Shown in pieces: positions 17,937 through 27,671 of a stretch of 64,000 nucleotides of DNA. Under the pieces are notes generated by a model. It saw nothing but the letters and a program-made list of their open reading frames with translations, did not search any database and had not been told where the DNA came from. Within the stretch, counting starts at the first letter, position 1. The number at the start of each line of letters is the position of its first letter. Made by a program: the position numbers and the translations under genes. The DNA is from Haladaptatus caseinilyticus (GTDB taxonomy: Archaea; Halobacteriota; Halobacteria; Halobacteriales; Haladaptataceae): the NCBI RefSeq assembly GCF_026248685.1, contig NZ_CP111041.1, positions 1 to 64,000 of the forward strand, in the 5' to 3' direction.

Positions 17937-18710
17937 ATGTCCGAAAATTCGTTTCGAGACAGACTGCTCGATGGCGAAACCGCCGTTGGCACGTTTCAGT
18001 TGCTAGACTCGGCAATGGTTTCGGAGATGATCGGCGTTGCGGGCATGGATTTTGTAATCTATGATCAAGAACACGGTCCGCTGACCGCTGAAACCACGCT
18101 CAACCTGACTTCGTCCGCACAGAACAAGGAACTCGCACCGATCGTTCGCGTTCGTGAGAACCGGGAAGCTGAAATCCAACGTGCGCTCGACTTGGGCGCG
18201 GCAGGCGTACAGGTCCCCCAGATCGAAACGCAATCGGACGCCGAGGCGGCCGTCGAAGCGGCCCGTTTCGATCCGCTCGGAAGTCGTGGCCTCTCACAGT
18301 ACGTTCGTGCCGGTGAGTATACCGGAAGCGAGACCTACACGGAGGAGCAAAACGAAGAACGGTTACTGGTCATACAGGTCGAAGGAGAGCAGGGAGTCGA
18401 AAACATCGAAGAGATTCTCGACGTCGAAGGCATCGACGTCGTATTTCTTGGTCCGTATGACCTTTCCCAGTCCCTTGGAATCCCCGGAGAGGTGACCCAC
18501 GAACGCGTCGAAGAACTCATGGAGCGCGTCTGTGAGCGTGCTGTCGAAACGGACACGGTCGTGGGTGCGTTCGCGGACGATACCCGAATCGCGAACAAAT
18601 GGATCGATGCTGGCGTCCAATATCTGACGATCGGCGTCGAGGCTGCTCTGTTCACCGAACACCTCGAAGGCCTCGTCGATGATATCGATATCCCCTCAAC
18701 TACCAGCTGA
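17937..18710 (+). CDS. HpcH/HpaI-family aldolase 1 (2-keto-3-deoxy sugar acid aldolase)
   Basis: Class II metal-dependent pyruvate aldolase of about 257 residues. The base H46 is in QEHGP, the conserved Arg in IVRVRE, and the metal ligands E149 (QVEGEQG) and D175 (GPYDLSQ) are visible. Such enzymes split 2-keto-3-deoxy sugar acids or 4-hydroxy-2-oxo acids to pyruvate plus an aldehyde. It follows the pentonate genes on the same strand and could offer an alternative, glycolaldehyde- or lactaldehyde-forming branch. The substrate is not evident from sequence. Confidence 0.85.
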   Translation: MSENSFRDRLLDGETAVGTFQLLDSAMVSEMIGVAGMDFVIYDQEHGPLTAETTLNLTSSAQNKELAPIVRVRENREAEIQRALDLGAAGVQVPQIETQSDAEAAVEAARFDPLGSRGLSQYVRAGEYTGSETYTEEQNEERLLVIQVEGEQGVENIEEILDVEGIDVVFLGPYDLSQSLGIPGEVTHERVEELMERVCERAVETDTVVGAFADDTRIANKWIDAGVQYLTIGVEAALFTEHLEGLVDDIDIPSTTS

Positions 18711-18823
18711 GCAATCGACGATAGCATATCGAACCGTGTTGGAGCCATACCGGTGGCGACCACACCGGGTCGAATGGTTACACAGAACGTGTTTCAAAAA
18801 ACGATTGTGTCGGTGACAGTCGT

Positions 18824-20002
18824 TCAGTCGACCAACGAACGGGTTTCCCAGTCCTTCTCGAAGAGATTGATCGTGTGTACTTCGTCTTTTCCATCGGAGT
18901 ATGCGTGTTCTTCGACGACGTCGATGTCGAGTTCGACTCCGAGACCGGGACGCTGTGGAATCTCGATATATCCGTCCTCGACGACGATCGGATCAACGAG
19001 GAGGTCATTGACCCACTCTACGTCGTACGTTTGGAAGATTTCCTGAATCATGAAGTTTGGCACCGCAGCGTCCACGTGTGCTGAAATCGCTGTCGCGACC
19101 GGACCCTGTGGGTTGTGTGGGGCGAAACTGACGTGTTCGGCCTCGGCTTGTGCGGCGATCTTCTTCGCTTCGGTAATCCCGCCGGTGTTCATGATGTCGG
19201 GTTGGATGATATCGACGTCCGTGTTCGCCAGCAGATCGCGGAACTCGTACTTCGATACCAGTCGCTCGCCGGTTGCGATGGGGATCGGTGACTTGTCCGC
19301 GACTTTTCCGAGACTGTTGATCGAGTCCGGTGGGCAAGGCTCCTCGAACCACGTTGGATGGAACTCGGAGAGCGCATTCGAGACTTCGAGCGCTTGTCCG
19401 GCGGTAAATCGACCGTGTCCCTCGATGAGAAGGTCGACATCGGGACCCACGGCCTCTCGCACCGCACGAACGATATCGACCGAGTGATTGAATTTCTCGC
19501 GATCCATTCGTTGCCACGATTTCCCGAACGGATCGAACTTCATCGCGTCGTATCCATCGTCGACGACCTGCTTTGCCGCTTTCTGCCACGTTTCGGGGTC
19601 GTCTGTCGTTTCGGTATACCATCCGTTGGCATACGCGCGGATCTCGTCACCATGGACGTTTCCGCCGATCAGTTCGTACACTGGTCGGTCGAGCATTTTG
19701 CCCTTGATGTCCCAGCACGCCATGTCGATGGCCGAGATAACCGTCGTGTTGACGACGTTTTTCGAGAACCACTCGTCGCGGTACATCTCCAACCATAGAC
19801 GCTCGGTTTCGAATGGATCTTCTCCGATGAAGAAATCACTCATCTCCTCGATGGCGGCCGCAACCGTCTCCGGTTTGCTATGCGTCGTCGCCTCGGCGAG
19901 ACCTTGAATCCCCTTATTCGTGTTTACGTGAACGAATACCCAGGGTTTCCATGGATTGGCGACGATATACGTCTCTACGTCGGTAATACGCAAGTCCGAC
20001 AT
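18824..20002 (-). CDS. Enolase-superfamily sugar-acid dehydratase (MR/MLE family)
   Basis: A 392-residue mandelate racemase/muconate lactonizing enzyme relative. E220 (WFEEP) and E246 (ATGER) are standard metal ligands and H296 (APHNPQG) matches the dehydratase general base. The first metal position holds Glu (E194 in LLIEGHGR) where DgoD has Asp, with H196 after it. The YDAMKFDPFG segment lacks the KxK pair of racemases and so favours a dehydratase. It is the third of four members of this superfamily in the window. Its substrate may be a gluconate-, galactonate- or 6-deoxyhexonate-type acid. Confidence 0.82.
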   Translation of the reverse strand: MSDLRITDVETYIVANPWKPWVFVHVNTNKGIQGLAEATTHSKPETVAAAIEEMSDFFIGEDPFETERLWLEMYRDEWFSKNVVNTTVISAIDMACWDIKGKMLDRPVYELIGGNVHGDEIRAYANGWYTETTDDPETWQKAAKQVVDDGYDAMKFDPFGKSWQRMDREKFNHSVDIVRAVREAVGPDVDLLIEGHGRFTAGQALEVSNALSEFHPTWFEEPCPPDSINSLGKVADKSPIPIATGERLVSKYEFRDLLANTDVDIIQPDIMNTGGITEAKKIAAQAEAEHVSFAPHNPQGPVATAISAHVDAAVPNFMIQEIFQTYDVEWVNDLLVDPIVVEDGYIEIPQRPGLGVELDIDVVEEHAYSDGKDEVHTINLFEKDWETRSLVD

Positions 20003-20100
20003 AATTATGCATTTCGCAACGGATGTAATAATACTTCGTGTCGGGTCAAATGGTGTCTCGAACTCCGGTCAGCGTATCGGAGACCCTCCGTTGGTCCCGT

Positions 20101-21072
20101 TTACGACTGAACGACGTTCTCTAACTGGTCGATATCGCCACCGTCCATGAGTAGGGTAACGTTCCGTGTGACGATGTCGGCTAATCGATTCCAATGGTTC
20201 GGGCTATGACCCGCGTTGTGAGGGGTGATAACGACGTTCTCGATGCGCCAAAGGGGATGATCCTCTGGAAGCGGTTCGGGATCCGTGACATCGAGCGCGG
20301 CCCCATCGATTCGATTTCGTTGGACCGCAGAGACGAGCGCGTCGGTGTCGATTATCTTTCCTCGACCGACGTTGATCACCTTCGCATTCGGGGGCAGTGT
20401 CCGGAATTCGTCCTCGGAAATCAACCCCGTAGTCGTCTCGGAGAGGGGTGCCGCGATAACCAGATAGTCAGTTCGTGAGAGGGCATCGTGAAACGCTTCG
20501 GATTCGTATCCGATGACTTCGTCCGTTATCCCTCCTTTTTCCGGCGTATATCTGACGCCGATCGTATCGACTCCGAATCCGGAGAGTCGCTCGACGACGG
20601 CAGTGCCAATGGCACCGAGACCGACGATGGTTACGGTGCTCCCCTTCAGCTCCTCCGCCTGAAAATGGCGCCACTCGTGACGTTGTTGACGCTCCCATCC
20701 GGTCTTGAGTCGGCGCGAAAAGGTCAGCATATACCCAAGGACCTGCTCCGCGATATTTGGCGCATGGATTCCGGACGCGTTCGTCACGACGACGTCCATA
20801 TCGGCGAGGGTGTCGAGGGGAAGGTGATTGTATCCTGCCGCGACGCCCGCGAACAGTCGGAGGTTTTCTGCATACCCTAACAAGGTCTCGTCGATACGCA
20901 CGCTGGATACGACTTTTGCATCCCGTATGTATTCGCGCTCTTGTGATGGTGTGTTGGCGCATCGAACGCATCGGTTCGGGAGTTGGTCATCGAGGATGGC
21001 AGCATATTCGGCCGCCGGCAATCCATGTGTATCGCTGCGTAAGACGAGGACGTCAGTTCTATCGTCGTTCAT
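20101..21072 (-). CDS. D-isomer-specific 2-hydroxyacid dehydrogenase
   Basis: NAD(P)-dependent 2-hydroxyacid dehydrogenase of 323 residues (phosphoglycerate/glyoxylate reductase family). Rossmann motif GLGAIG at 151-156, catalytic R237 (VGRGK), E266 (DPEPLP) and H285 (TPHNAGHS). It lies upstream of the enolase-superfamily gene on the same strand with a 98-nt gap. In a sugar-acid cluster it could reduce a 2-keto acid such as hydroxypyruvate or glyoxylate, or work in reverse on an aldonate. Confidence 0.88.
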   Translation of the reverse strand: MNDDRTDVLVLRSDTHGLPAAEYAAILDDQLPNRCVRCANTPSQEREYIRDAKVVSSVRIDETLLGYAENLRLFAGVAAGYNHLPLDTLADMDVVVTNASGIHAPNIAEQVLGYMLTFSRRLKTGWERQQRHEWRHFQAEELKGSTVTIVGLGAIGTAVVERLSGFGVDTIGVRYTPEKGGITDEVIGYESEAFHDALSRTDYLVIAAPLSETTTGLISEDEFRTLPPNAKVINVGRGKIIDTDALVSAVQRNRIDGAALDVTDPEPLPEDHPLWRIENVVITPHNAGHSPNHWNRLADIVTRNVTLLMDGGDIDQLENVVQS

Positions 21073-21322
21073 TGTTATCCCGTCACTGGGTGAGCGTGTA
21101 CCCTCCCGTGACTACATCTACGAATTCGACGAAATCATATCATCCTTTTCCAATCTGATGGATGGTTGAAAATTACGTCATGTGGGCGTAAAACGGGCAA
21201 TCGAAGTACCTAGTATATCCATCGGTGGGATAGCACCCGATGATGATATTCGTTCCCGAATGGCTGAATTCAGGCGATCTGATCACCGAATTAATCAAGT
21301 GTATGGAGAGACGTCTAAGCAT

Positions 21323-22417
21323 ATGGTTTACAGGGCCGGAATTATCGGAACCGGTGGAATCGCTGGGCTGGGAATCCTCGGAATGCACGACGAAGCGGAT
21401 ATCGGTCGAAAGAAGTTCAAAGCCAGTCACGCGGGTGGCTATGAGGAGACCGAGGGAATCGAACTCGTTGCCATTGCGGATATCGACGAATCGAAACTCG
21501 AGCGATTCGGCGACGCGTGGGGGATTCCGGAGGAGTGTCGTTACGTGGGTCACGAAACGATGCTCGAATCGGAAGCCTTGGACGTCGTTTCCGTTTGTAC
21601 TCCGTCGTATCTCCATCGTGAGCACGTGGTATCGACGGCGCGCTCGGCGTCCGATCCCGCTGTCATTTGGTGTGAGAAACCGATCGCAGCGAGCGTCGGC
21701 GAGGCCGAAGAGATGAGCAACGTTTGTGCCGATACGGATACTGAACTCGTCGTCAATCACTCGTTCCGGTTCACCGAGAAAGTCCGACAGCTTCGACGCG
21801 CAGTCGATGACGGTATCATCGGTGAGCCGAAGTCGATCTCCGCCGACTTCCGGCGGGAGTTGATGCGTAACTCGACACATCTGCTCGACCTATTGGTGTA
21901 CCTGCTCGACGCCAAAGCCACGCGGGTCAGTGGCTATATCAACGAGGAGAACGACGCCGTCGATGCACTCGGTGGAACACGGGACGTAACTGACTCCGGC
22001 GGTGGTGGGCATGTTCTTCTCGACGATGGCACGTTTGCTACAATCGACTGCACCGTTGCCCGTGATATCTCTTCGATGTGTCTCCAATTCATCGGCACCG
22101 ATGGAAAACTGTATCTCAACAACGACGACGGCGAATGGCGATACTGGACGCTCGAAGACGGTGTCCACATCGAAGAACCGGTTCCGGGGGTGTCGGGCGC
22201 CTGGTCGTGGGACGTCGATTATCAACGGGCGTTTCCGAACGCCGCCAGCCACATCGTCGACCTGTTGAACGGTGTCGCGGAAAACCGTTCTCCAGGGGTT
22301 GAGGCGACTCGGTCCCTCGAAATCATCGTCAGCTTCTATCTCTCTCATTATACCGGTAGCCACGTCGACCTGCCACTCGAAACGCCACTCAAGGACGTCC
22401 GGATAACCTCGTGGTGA
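21323..22417 (+). CDS. Gfo/Idh/MocA-family oxidoreductase
   Basis: NAD(P)-dependent sugar or inositol oxidoreductase of 364 residues. The N-terminal nucleotide fold begins GIIGTGGIAGLG, the CEKPIA motif with its conserved Lys is present, and the C-terminal substrate domain includes HLLDLLVYLL. The frame is open 141 nt upstream of this start, but that part contains no fold element; the ATG at 21323 directly precedes the first beta strand. It is followed 106 nt later by a FAH hydrolase, so oxidation of a 2-keto-3-deoxy acid before hydrolysis is a possible role. Confidence 0.85.
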   Translation: MVYRAGIIGTGGIAGLGILGMHDEADIGRKKFKASHAGGYEETEGIELVAIADIDESKLERFGDAWGIPEECRYVGHETMLESEALDVVSVCTPSYLHREHVVSTARSASDPAVIWCEKPIAASVGEAEEMSNVCADTDTELVVNHSFRFTEKVRQLRRAVDDGIIGEPKSISADFRRELMRNSTHLLDLLVYLLDAKATRVSGYINEENDAVDALGGTRDVTDSGGGGHVLLDDGTFATIDCTVARDISSMCLQFIGTDGKLYLNNDDGEWRYWTLEDGVHIEEPVPGVSGAWSWDVDYQRAFPNAASHIVDLLNGVAENRSPGVEATRSLEIIVSFYLSHYTGSHVDLPLETPLKDVRITSW

Positions 22418-22523
22418 CGACGAAACGTCCCGTCCCTTTGACTGCCGGTGTTCGCAAGGCGGAGTGGTGCGCGACCCTGCCGCAACGGTAACAGTTTTTA
22501 GCGCTGCTCGGAATACTAAATAC

Positions 22524-23255
22524 ATGTCGCACGTACGATTTCGTGACCCTGCAGGCTATGTTCGCGACGGTCTGTGGACGGACGATGGCATCACCTTCGC
22601 CGACGACACGTATGATCCTACTGAGATAAACATCCTCCCACCGACTGATCCAACGAAGATCGTCTGTGTCGGACTCAACTATGCAGACCACGCGGAAGAG
22701 TCGGGAATGGAAATCCCAAGCCGTCCATTGTTGTTTTTGAAACCGCCGAACGCAGTGGCCGGACACGGTGATACGATTACGCTCCCTGCTGGCAAGGAAC
22801 GAGTCGAATTCGAGGCCGAACTCGGCGTTGTTATCGGCCAGCAGTGTCGAAACGTGGCTGCTGAGAACGCCGAAGCAGTCATCGAAGGGTACACGTGTGT
22901 CAACGATATCTCGAACCGCGACGACCAGATGGTCGAACAAAACTGGATTCGAGGGAAAGCGTTCGACGGATCCGCGCCCATCGGACCGGTCGTTGCCCCA
23001 CCGGAAGCGGTACCGGACGACGCGATGGTCGAACTGAGACTGAATGGGGAAATCAAGCAACGGTCTTCCCGCTCGGAGTTCATATTCTCCGTTCCGGAGA
23101 TCATCGAGGAGATCACGGCGTATCTCACGCTCGAACCGGGTGACGTCATCATCACGGGGACGCCTGCGGGTGTCGGTCCGCTCTCCGACGGCGATCGGGT
23201 CGAAGTCGAGATCGAAGGCGTCGGAACCCTCGAACACGACGTCAGTACGGAATAG
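22524..23255 (+). CDS. FAH-family hydrolase (acylpyruvate / 2,4-diketo-3-deoxy acid hydrolase type)
   Basis: A 243-residue compact FAH-fold enzyme. CVGLNYADHAEE (48-59), metal ligands E97 and E99 (EFEAELG) and D128 (CVNDIS), and the terminal IITGTPAGVGP are diagnostic. Members cleave acylpyruvates or 2,4-diketo-3-deoxy sugar acids; for 6-deoxyhexonates this yields pyruvate and lactate. Downstream LUD lactate-oxidation genes make that reading attractive, but it is an inference. Confidence 0.85.
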   Translation: MSHVRFRDPAGYVRDGLWTDDGITFADDTYDPTEINILPPTDPTKIVCVGLNYADHAEESGMEIPSRPLLFLKPPNAVAGHGDTITLPAGKERVEFEAELGVVIGQQCRNVAAENAEAVIEGYTCVNDISNRDDQMVEQNWIRGKAFDGSAPIGPVVAPPEAVPDDAMVELRLNGEIKQRSSRSEFIFSVPEIIEEITAYLTLEPGDVIITGTPAGVGPLSDGDRVEVEIEGVGTLEHDVSTE

Positions 23256-23420
23256 CCCCCCCGATATCGGCGTGCGTTCGATATACGCACCCGATTCAAC
23301 CGGTTCTCCTGATTTTGCGAAGTACATCGTCACCGGGCACTATTGGTGTTCCCGAGTCCTATTCGGAGGGCTCAGTTCGATCCGCCGAAATGCGACTGGC
23401 CGGTCCGCTCGAACGGAGAG

Positions 23421-24437
23421 TCAGTGTCCCCAGAGGGTATCGTCCGCACGATATCGAGCGTCCATGATTCGATTCCACTGTTCTTCGGACAAATTGACGT
23501 CGCACGCACCGACGTTCTCGTCCAACTGCTCGGTCGTTCGCGCGCCGATGATCGGGACGCACGTGAAATCGTCGTGATCCATCAGCCATCGAAGCGACAC
23601 TTGAGCGGGTGTCGCATCCACCTCGTCGGCCACATCGCGTATCGCATCGAGGACTTTCCATCCTCGCTCCGAAGCATAGTAATCGCCGAAGACGTCGTCG
23701 AAATTCCCACGGGCACCGTCGGGACCTTTCACGGCTTGCGGGTCGTCTGGGTCCGCACGCTCGTACTTTCCGGTCAGGAAACCACCTGCAAGCGGAGAGT
23801 ACGGGCAGACAGCGATGTTTTGATCGCTACAGACGTCGAGATAGTCCTTCACGTCCTCGTAGTAGCCAGCGTGGTGGAGGGGTTGTGTAACGTCGAACCG
23901 TTCCCACTGGTACGTGTCCGACTTCCAGAGCGCTTTCGTGAGTTCCCACGCGGCCATCGACGATGCGCCGAGGTAGTTCACTTTTCCTTCCTCGACGAGC
24001 CCGTTCAGTGTATCGAGCGTCTCTTCTATCGGCGTCTCCTCGTCCCAGCGGTGAATGTAATAGAGATCGAGGTAATCGGTTCCCAGTCTGTCCAAGGTCC
24101 CTCGAATCTGGTTTCGAATGTGTGTCCGTGAGAGTCCGGACCCGTTCGGATTCGATTCGTCGAACGGGAAGTAAACTTTCGAGGTCAGGACGAAGTCCTC
24201 ACGGTCGTGATCCGAAAGCCACTCGCCGATGTATTTTTCGCTCGTTCCGTTCGGATTTCCGTAGACGTTGGCGCTGTCGATGAAATTTATTCCGTGCTCC
24301 CATGCCGCATCGAGGAGGTCGTGTGCTTCCTCTCGATCCGTTTCGAGGACGCCGCCGGTTTCCTTCCCGAATCGCCACGTACCGAAACACAGTTCGGAAA
24401 CCTTCGTTCCTGTCGAGCCTAACTTTCGGTATTCCAT
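23421..24437 (-). CDS. Aldo/keto reductase
   Basis: NADP-dependent aldo/keto reductase of 338 residues, TIM-barrel fold. The catalytic tetrad is readable: D54 and Y59 in FIDSANVYGN, K87 in LTSKVYF and His in YYIHRWD. The C-terminal VPIIGARTTEQLDEN is the cofactor loop. The ATG at 24437 starts the conserved MEYRKLGSTG; an upstream in-frame start at 24503 adds unrelated residues. It is divergent from the transporter operon and may reduce an aldehyde released by one of the aldolases. Confidence 0.88.
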   Translation of the reverse strand: MEYRKLGSTGTKVSELCFGTWRFGKETGGVLETDREEAHDLLDAAWEHGINFIDSANVYGNPNGTSEKYIGEWLSDHDREDFVLTSKVYFPFDESNPNGSGLSRTHIRNQIRGTLDRLGTDYLDLYYIHRWDEETPIEETLDTLNGLVEEGKVNYLGASSMAAWELTKALWKSDTYQWERFDVTQPLHHAGYYEDVKDYLDVCSDQNIAVCPYSPLAGGFLTGKYERADPDDPQAVKGPDGARGNFDDVFGDYYASERGWKVLDAIRDVADEVDATPAQVSLRWLMDHDDFTCVPIIGARTTEQLDENVGACDVNLSEEQWNRIMDARYRADDTLWGH

Positions 24438-24527
24438 ACGCTCGACTGGTAGGGTGTGTAGTGATAAAATACCTCGGCACGTCGTATTCAGTACGCGATC
24501 CACACGTGTAATAATTATTAAATAAAA

Positions 24528-24537
24528 TTTATATATA
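24528..24537 (+). promoter_or_regulatory. TATA box for the tctCBA operon
   Basis: TTTATATATA located 23-32 nt before the ATG at 24560, at leaderless spacing. Confidence 0.6.
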
Positions 24538-24559
24538 CGTTAATTAATATAGAATCGAT

Positions 24560-25558
24560 ATGAGTGGAGAAAGAACTAGCCGCGTCACTAGACGGAAGTT
24601 CCTCAAAACAAATGGATTAGGTCTCCTCACGGCAGGATTAGCGGGCTGCACCCAATCCTGGGGAAACAGCGAGGAATTCCCAAGCGAGAAAATCGAAATG
24701 ATCGTCCCGTGGTCCGCTGGGGGTGGGACCGACCGTACCGGACGAAAGCTCGCGGAACTTGCGGGCAACGAGATGGACACGAGTTTTTACGTCACCAACA
24801 AAACTGGTGGTAGCGGCAGCGTCGGGTTCAACGCAATCGCCAATGCGAAACCGGACGGATACACCGTCGGCGTGACGACCGTCGAGATCTGTACCATCTC
24901 GCATCTCGGCATCGCGGACGTCTCACCGAACGGTCTGAAACCGGTAATGCAGTACAACTTCGACCCAGCGTCGCTCACGGTCCCGGAAAAAGCGCCGTAC
25001 GATTCCCTCGATGGGTTCGTCAAGTATGCCAAGAAGAATCCCGGAAAGATTCGAATTTCGAATTCGGGCACCGGTGCCATTTGGCACCTTTCTGCCGCCG
25101 GATTCGCACAACAGGCGGGTATCGACGTCAAACACGCCGGATACGACGGTGGTTCACCGGCGACGAAAGCAGTGCTGAACGGGGAAGTCGAGGCGACGAC
25201 GGCGAGTGCGGCCGAAGTAGCATCACAGGTCAAAGACGGGCCACTCAAAATATTGTCCGTGTTCGGCAACGAACGTGTCAGTATCTTCCCGAACGTACCG
25301 ACATTGAAGGAACAGGGGTACGATTTTACCATGGGTGCATGGCGGGGGCTGACCGTTCCGAACGAAACCCCCGACGATCGAATCAAACAGCTTCACGATA
25401 CGTATAAATCGGTCTACGACTCGAAGACGTTCGAATCGTTCATGAAACAGAACGGGTTCGGGCTAGTGTATCGTGATACGGAAACCTTCGGCTCGTTCAT
25501 GAACGAGGAGCACGAGCGATTCGGCAACATCATCGAGCGATTGAACCTCGGCAACTGA
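24560..25558 (+). CDS. tctC: Tripartite tricarboxylate transporter binding protein (TctC/Bug)
   Basis: Extracytoplasmic receptor of a TTT system, 332 residues. Twin-arginine signal TRRKFLK (about residues 10-16) and lipobox LAGC ending near residue 31. The mature protein begins with the Bug-family pattern EKIEMIVPWSAGGGTD and includes GSVGFNAIANAKPDGYT and GYDGGSPATKAVLNGE. Bug proteins bind carboxylates such as citrate, tartrate or aromatic acids. It leads an operon with tctB and tctA and has a leaderless promoter. Confidence 0.92.
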   Translation: MSGERTSRVTRRKFLKTNGLGLLTAGLAGCTQSWGNSEEFPSEKIEMIVPWSAGGGTDRTGRKLAELAGNEMDTSFYVTNKTGGSGSVGFNAIANAKPDGYTVGVTTVEICTISHLGIADVSPNGLKPVMQYNFDPASLTVPEKAPYDSLDGFVKYAKKNPGKIRISNSGTGAIWHLSAAGFAQQAGIDVKHAGYDGGSPATKAVLNGEVEATTASAAEVASQVKDGPLKILSVFGNERVSIFPNVPTLKEQGYDFTMGAWRGLTVPNETPDDRIKQLHDTYKSVYDSKTFESFMKQNGFGLVYRDTETFGSFMNEEHERFGNIIERLNLGN

Positions 25559-25594
25559 CTTGACTCGAACAATGATTGCGATACCACGATCCAT

Positions 25595-26101
25595 ATGAGT
25601 TTCAAAATCCGTCACGCAACGCACATCTCGTCGATATTACTCATCCTCCTCAGTGCTGGGGTTTTCTTCGTCAGCGGTACGTTTCCTGCCAGTCCGAACG
25701 CCTCCGCACCTGGTGCGGGATTTTTCCCCCGCGTTATCGCCGTCGGTATCGGAGGAATGGCGCTCGTTCAACTCATACGACCGAATGAACAACGAGTGTA
25801 CACCGTGACCAGGGACGATATCACGACGGTCGGTAGCGTCATCGGATTTCTCGTGGGATACATCGTCTTGATGCCAATCCTCGGCTTTTTCCTCGATACG
25901 GTCGTGTTTCTGTTCGCCTTCATGTGGTACTCCGGCGTACGACAACCGTCGCTTGCTGCGGCCATTTCGGTGGGACTCACGTTCGTCCTGTATTATACAT
26001 TCGTCGGATTTCTCACCGTCTCGCTCCCCGAAAGCGCCATCCTCCCCGTTACGGATCTGTTGCCGATTCAGCTCGGTATTCTCGAGGTGAGCACGAGATG
26101 A
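25595..26101 (+). CDS. tctB: Tripartite tricarboxylate transporter small membrane subunit (TctB)
   Basis: A 168-residue protein with four predicted membrane helices, the size and topology of TctB, the small partner of TctA. It starts 36 nt after tctC and its stop overlaps the tctA start by 4 nt (ATGA). Confidence 0.88.
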   Translation: MSFKIRHATHISSILLILLSAGVFFVSGTFPASPNASAPGAGFFPRVIAVGIGGMALVQLIRPNEQRVYTVTRDDITTVGSVIGFLVGYIVLMPILGFFLDTVVFLFAFMWYSGVRQPSLAAAISVGLTFVLYYTFVGFLTVSLPESAILPVTDLLPIQLGILEVSTR

Positions 26102-27588
26102 GCGTCGTCGGAAACCTCGTGCAAGGTATCGGACTGGTTTTTCAGCCGTTCGCCTTGCTACTGATCGTCCTGGGCGTATTGGTCGGGGTCGTTATGGGGT
26201 CGATTCCGGGAATGACAGCGACGATGACCGTAGCCGTCCTGGTCTCGTTCACGTTCGGCATGCAACCGACGGAGGGGATGATGCTGCTTCTCGGAATTTA
26301 CGGTGGTGCGCTGTACGCGGGTTCGATCCCCGCGATACTGATCCGAACACCCGGAACTCCCAGTGCCGCTGCGACCGTGTTCGACGGATTTCCCCTCGCG
26401 AAGAAAGGTGACGCCGGACGAGCGATCGGCATCGCCACCGTCGCCTCTTTCATCGGGGGAGCGATCAGCGTCGTCGTTCTTACCGTCTTTTCGCCACAGA
26501 TCGCTCAGGTCGCCCTCGAATTTGGCTCACCGGAGTATTTCGCGTTGGCCTTCTTCGGGTTGACCATCATCGCCAGCGTCAGCGGTGATTCACTGACGAA
26601 GGGATTGCTGTCCGGACTGCTGGGGATGCTCCTCGCGACGGTGGGACTGGATCCGATGCTCGGCTATCCACGGTTCGCGTTCGGAATGACGGCACTCAGC
26701 TCTGGCATTCAGTTCATCGCTGTCATGATCGGCCTCTTCGGTGTTGCCGAAGCGATTCAGCGATATCAACACGGACTCGAGAGTCAGGACGTCGAACAGC
26801 GAATCGACCGTCTCGTCCCTGCCACCCGTGACCTCAAGTCCATCGGGAACGTCTCCGTCGGATCGAGCCTTCTCGGTTCGATAATCGGGGCGATTCCGGG
26901 TGCGGGTGGCGATATCGCCTCGTTCGTTACGTACAACGAGGCGAAGCGGTGGTTCGATTCCGCGACCCCGTCGTTCGGACGTGGAAACATCAGAGGTATC
27001 GCCGCTGCCGAGTCCGGCAACAACGCAAGCACCGGCGGCGCGTTGATTCCGACGCTTACGCTCGGGATTCCCGGTGATTCAGTCACTGCGATCCTCATCG
27101 GGGCGCTGATGGTTCATGGAATCCGTCCCGGCCCCGGACTCTTCGAGAACGAGGCTCCACTCGTATACTCCATCTTTGTCGGGTTTTTCGTCGTCTATCT
27201 CGTCATTCTGGTCGTCGGCCTTCTCGCGGCGCCGCTGTGGGCACGTCTTATCGACTTACCACAGCGATACGTGTGGCCTGCGATCCTCGTTCTCTGCGTC
27301 GTCGGGACGTACGCCCTTCGTGGTAACGTCTTCGACGTCTGGGTGATGGTCGGTGCAGGCATACTTGGTTATCTGATGCGCCTCGAGGAGTATCCGCTTG
27401 CGCCGATGGTGTTGGGGCTGATTCTTGGACCGATCGCTGAGTCCAATCTGAGACGAGCCCTCACCATCTCCGGTGGTTCGCTTTCCATCTTCATCGATAG
27501 TCCACTCACCGTCGTGATTTTGCTCCTGTCTGTGTTTTCACTTCTCGCACCGATACTCCGTCCGTGGATAGCGAAGGTCAGGGCATGA
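26098..27588 (+). CDS. tctA: Tripartite tricarboxylate transporter large permease (TctA)
   Basis: A 496-residue permease with about 11-12 membrane helices. Family motifs include GSIPGMTATMTVA near the start, YGGALYAGSIPAILIRTPGTPSAA (about 63-86) and the second repeat PGAGGDIASFVTYNEAKRW with TLGIPGDSVTAILIGALMVHG. It moves the carboxylate by secondary transport with TctB. The frame extends upstream inside tctB, but the coupled ATG at 26098 is the natural start. Confidence 0.93.
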   Translation: MSVVGNLVQGIGLVFQPFALLLIVLGVLVGVVMGSIPGMTATMTVAVLVSFTFGMQPTEGMMLLLGIYGGALYAGSIPAILIRTPGTPSAAATVFDGFPLAKKGDAGRAIGIATVASFIGGAISVVVLTVFSPQIAQVALEFGSPEYFALAFFGLTIIASVSGDSLTKGLLSGLLGMLLATVGLDPMLGYPRFAFGMTALSSGIQFIAVMIGLFGVAEAIQRYQHGLESQDVEQRIDRLVPATRDLKSIGNVSVGSSLLGSIIGAIPGAGGDIASFVTYNEAKRWFDSATPSFGRGNIRGIAAAESGNNASTGGALIPTLTLGIPGDSVTAILIGALMVHGIRPGPGLFENEAPLVYSIFVGFFVVYLVILVVGLLAAPLWARLIDLPQRYVWPAILVLCVVGTYALRGNVFDVWVMVGAGILGYLMRLEEYPLAPMVLGLILGPIAESNLRRALTISGGSLSIFIDSPLTVVILLLSVFSLLAPILRPWIAKVRA

Positions 27589-27671
27589 ATTACGACGAAG
27601 ACGGTTTTGCTCACCGTACCCGAACTCAATATAATCGGCACCGATATTTACTACCGGGTCTAGTTTGATTC

